Origin: Hydrogenovibrio sp. UBA650
GTDB lineage: Bacteria > Pseudomonadota > Gammaproteobacteria > Thiomicrospirales > Thiomicrospiraceae
Assembly (NCBI GenBank): GCA_002299245.1
Contig: DBOI01000022.1
Location: 1 to 7,190 of the forward strand
Length of the DNA: 7,190 nt
Direction of reading: 5' to 3'
A model generated the notes under the pieces. It was not told the DNA's origin, searched no databases, and worked only from the letters and a program-made list of their open reading frames with translations. A program made the position numbers and the translations under genes. Positions 6,341-7,190 of the stretch are shown here, piece by piece (positions within the stretch are counted from its first letter, which is position 1; each line of letters opens with the position of its first letter).

Positions 6341-7190
6341 GTTGTTTGATAATCGCTGAGATATCAGCCAACCACAACAATGATCTAGACACAGCACTGG
6401 AAACCGTTCAAGCTGCAATAGATTCGGGAGCGGATGCAATCAAGGTTCAAACCTACCGCCCGGAGTCACTCGCTTTAGATGTCGATAATGAGTTTTTTGG
6501 TCCCAAGACCGAAGGCCCATGGAAAGGTTGGCGTCCCTGGGATCTATACCGACACGCGGCGCTGCCATATGAATGGCATGAACCCATCAGAACCTTAGTT
6601 GAGAGCCAGAGTAAAGTGTTTTTCTCTAGTCCGTTTGATTTGGAAGCGGTTGATTTTCTCGAATCTTTGCATGTGCCTATCTATAAAATTGCTTCATTTG
6701 AAATCAATGACATTCCCCTGATAAAAAAAGCCGCGAGTTGCGGTAAACCGATGATTCTGTCAACTGGGGTTGCAACAATAGATGAGTTAAGCGAAGCGGT
6801 AGATGCTTGTCGCAGTGTTGGAAATAATGATATTACACTACTTAAGTGTACTTCTGAATATCCGGCGACGATCGACCAGGCTAATCTTAAGAAAATGGTC
6901 GATATGAAAGACCGTTTTGCTGTCAAAGTTGGTTTGTCAGATCATACCGAGGGATATATTGTTGCTATAACAGCTGTTGCTATGGGGGCGGAAGTCATTG
7001 AAAAACATTTTATTCTAGACAGGAATCAAGGCGGTGTTGATTCACACTTTTCAATGCAACCTGACGAGTTCAAACAGATGGTTGAACTCGTTCGACAAGC
7101 TGAAGCCTGTTTTGGTAAAGTGGATTATTCTGTAAGTTTAAAGGATCAGCAGCGTAAACGTTCTCTGTTTGTCTGCCAACCTATAAGAGC
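6337..7190 (+). CDS. pseI: PseI, pseudaminic acid synthase (N-terminal part, runs off the window)
   Basis: The first 284 codons are open to the window end. The NeuB-family barrel condenses PEP with the hexose released by PseG to form the nine-carbon acid. Visible motifs are IIAEISANHNN (5-15), GADAIKVQTY (31-40), DLYRHAALPYEWH (69-81), FFSSPFD (95-101), YKIASFEIND (115-124), STGVAT (142-147), LKCTSEYPA (169-177), GLSDHTEGY (199-207) and IEKHF (221-225). His203 and His224 have the 21-residue spacing of the two Mn-binding histidines in NeuB. The C-terminal antifreeze-like (SAF) domain is just beginning (RKRSLFV) when the sequence ends. A stop codon at 6322-6324 leaves ATG 6337 as the start, making the N-terminus about nine residues shorter than Campylobacter PseI. 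The loop before DLY (GPWKGWRPW) differs from the usual G-x-L-W-x-x-R-x-L-Y. It is coupled to the ATP-grasp gene by ATGA. Confidence 0.9.
   Translation, partial: MSCLIIAEISANHNNDLDTALETVQAAIDSGADAIKVQTYRPESLALDVDNEFFGPKTEGPWKGWRPWDLYRHAALPYEWHEPIRTLVESQSKVFFSSPFDLEAVDFLESLHVPIYKIASFEINDIPLIKKAASCGKPMILSTGVATIDELSEAVDACRSVGNNDITLLKCTSEYPATIDQANLKKMVDMKDRFAVKVGLSDHTEGYIVAITAVAMGAEVIEKHFILDRNQGGVDSHFSMQPDEFKQMVELVRQAEACFGKVDYSVSLKDQQRKRSLFVCQPIR

Noticed and set aside
6681..6926. Antisense open frame opposite pseI
   Set aside because: The + frame is open to the window end and carries PseI motifs on both sides of and within this stretch.

Overview
The window is a stretch of a nonulosonic (pseudaminic) acid biosynthesis locus with every gene on the + strand. 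Dense packing, ATGA start/stop overlaps, roughly balanced to slightly AT-rich codon use and the protein relatives I recognise suggest a proteobacterium. My best guess is a free-living, possibly marine gammaproteobacterium, but nothing in the sequence fixes the genus. Pseudaminic acid in such organisms usually decorates flagellin, O-antigen or capsule; no glycosyltransferase, flagellin or Maf gene is visible here to say which.

Layout. Position 1-234 is the C-terminal end of the PseC aminotransferase. It overlaps pseF (231-929), which encodes the CMP-pseudaminic acid cytidylyltransferase. After a 76-base gap come a pseudaminic-acid-associated methylase (1006-1644) and pseG, the UDP-sugar hydrolase (1641-2729). 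These are followed by three genes that are not part of the standard pathway: a class I methyltransferase (2732-3622); a fused protein joining phosphosulfolactate synthase (ComA) to 2-phosphosulfolactate phosphatase (ComB) (3645-5108); and an ATP-grasp ligase (5105-6340). The window ends inside pseI (6337-7190), the PEP-dependent synthase that makes the nine-carbon sugar. No gap between genes exceeds 76 bases, and I see no RNA gene, CRISPR, insertion sequence or convincing terminator.

How the genes may work together. The ordinary route is PseB, PseC, PseH (N-acetylation), PseG, PseI, PseF. PseC, PseG, PseI and PseF are seen here; PseB and the acetyltransferase PseH are not, and may lie outside the window. 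Between pseG and pseI sit genes that by family would make 3-sulfolactate from PEP and sulfite and then activate a carboxylic acid with ATP. The most interesting reading, an inference, is that this locus makes a pseudaminic-acid-like sugar whose amine carries a sulfolactyl (perhaps O-methylated) group instead of, or besides, acetyl. That would be a sulfonated, strongly acidic surface sugar. Motif changes in PseG and PseI at places that may touch the substrate fit a non-standard sugar, but do not prove it.
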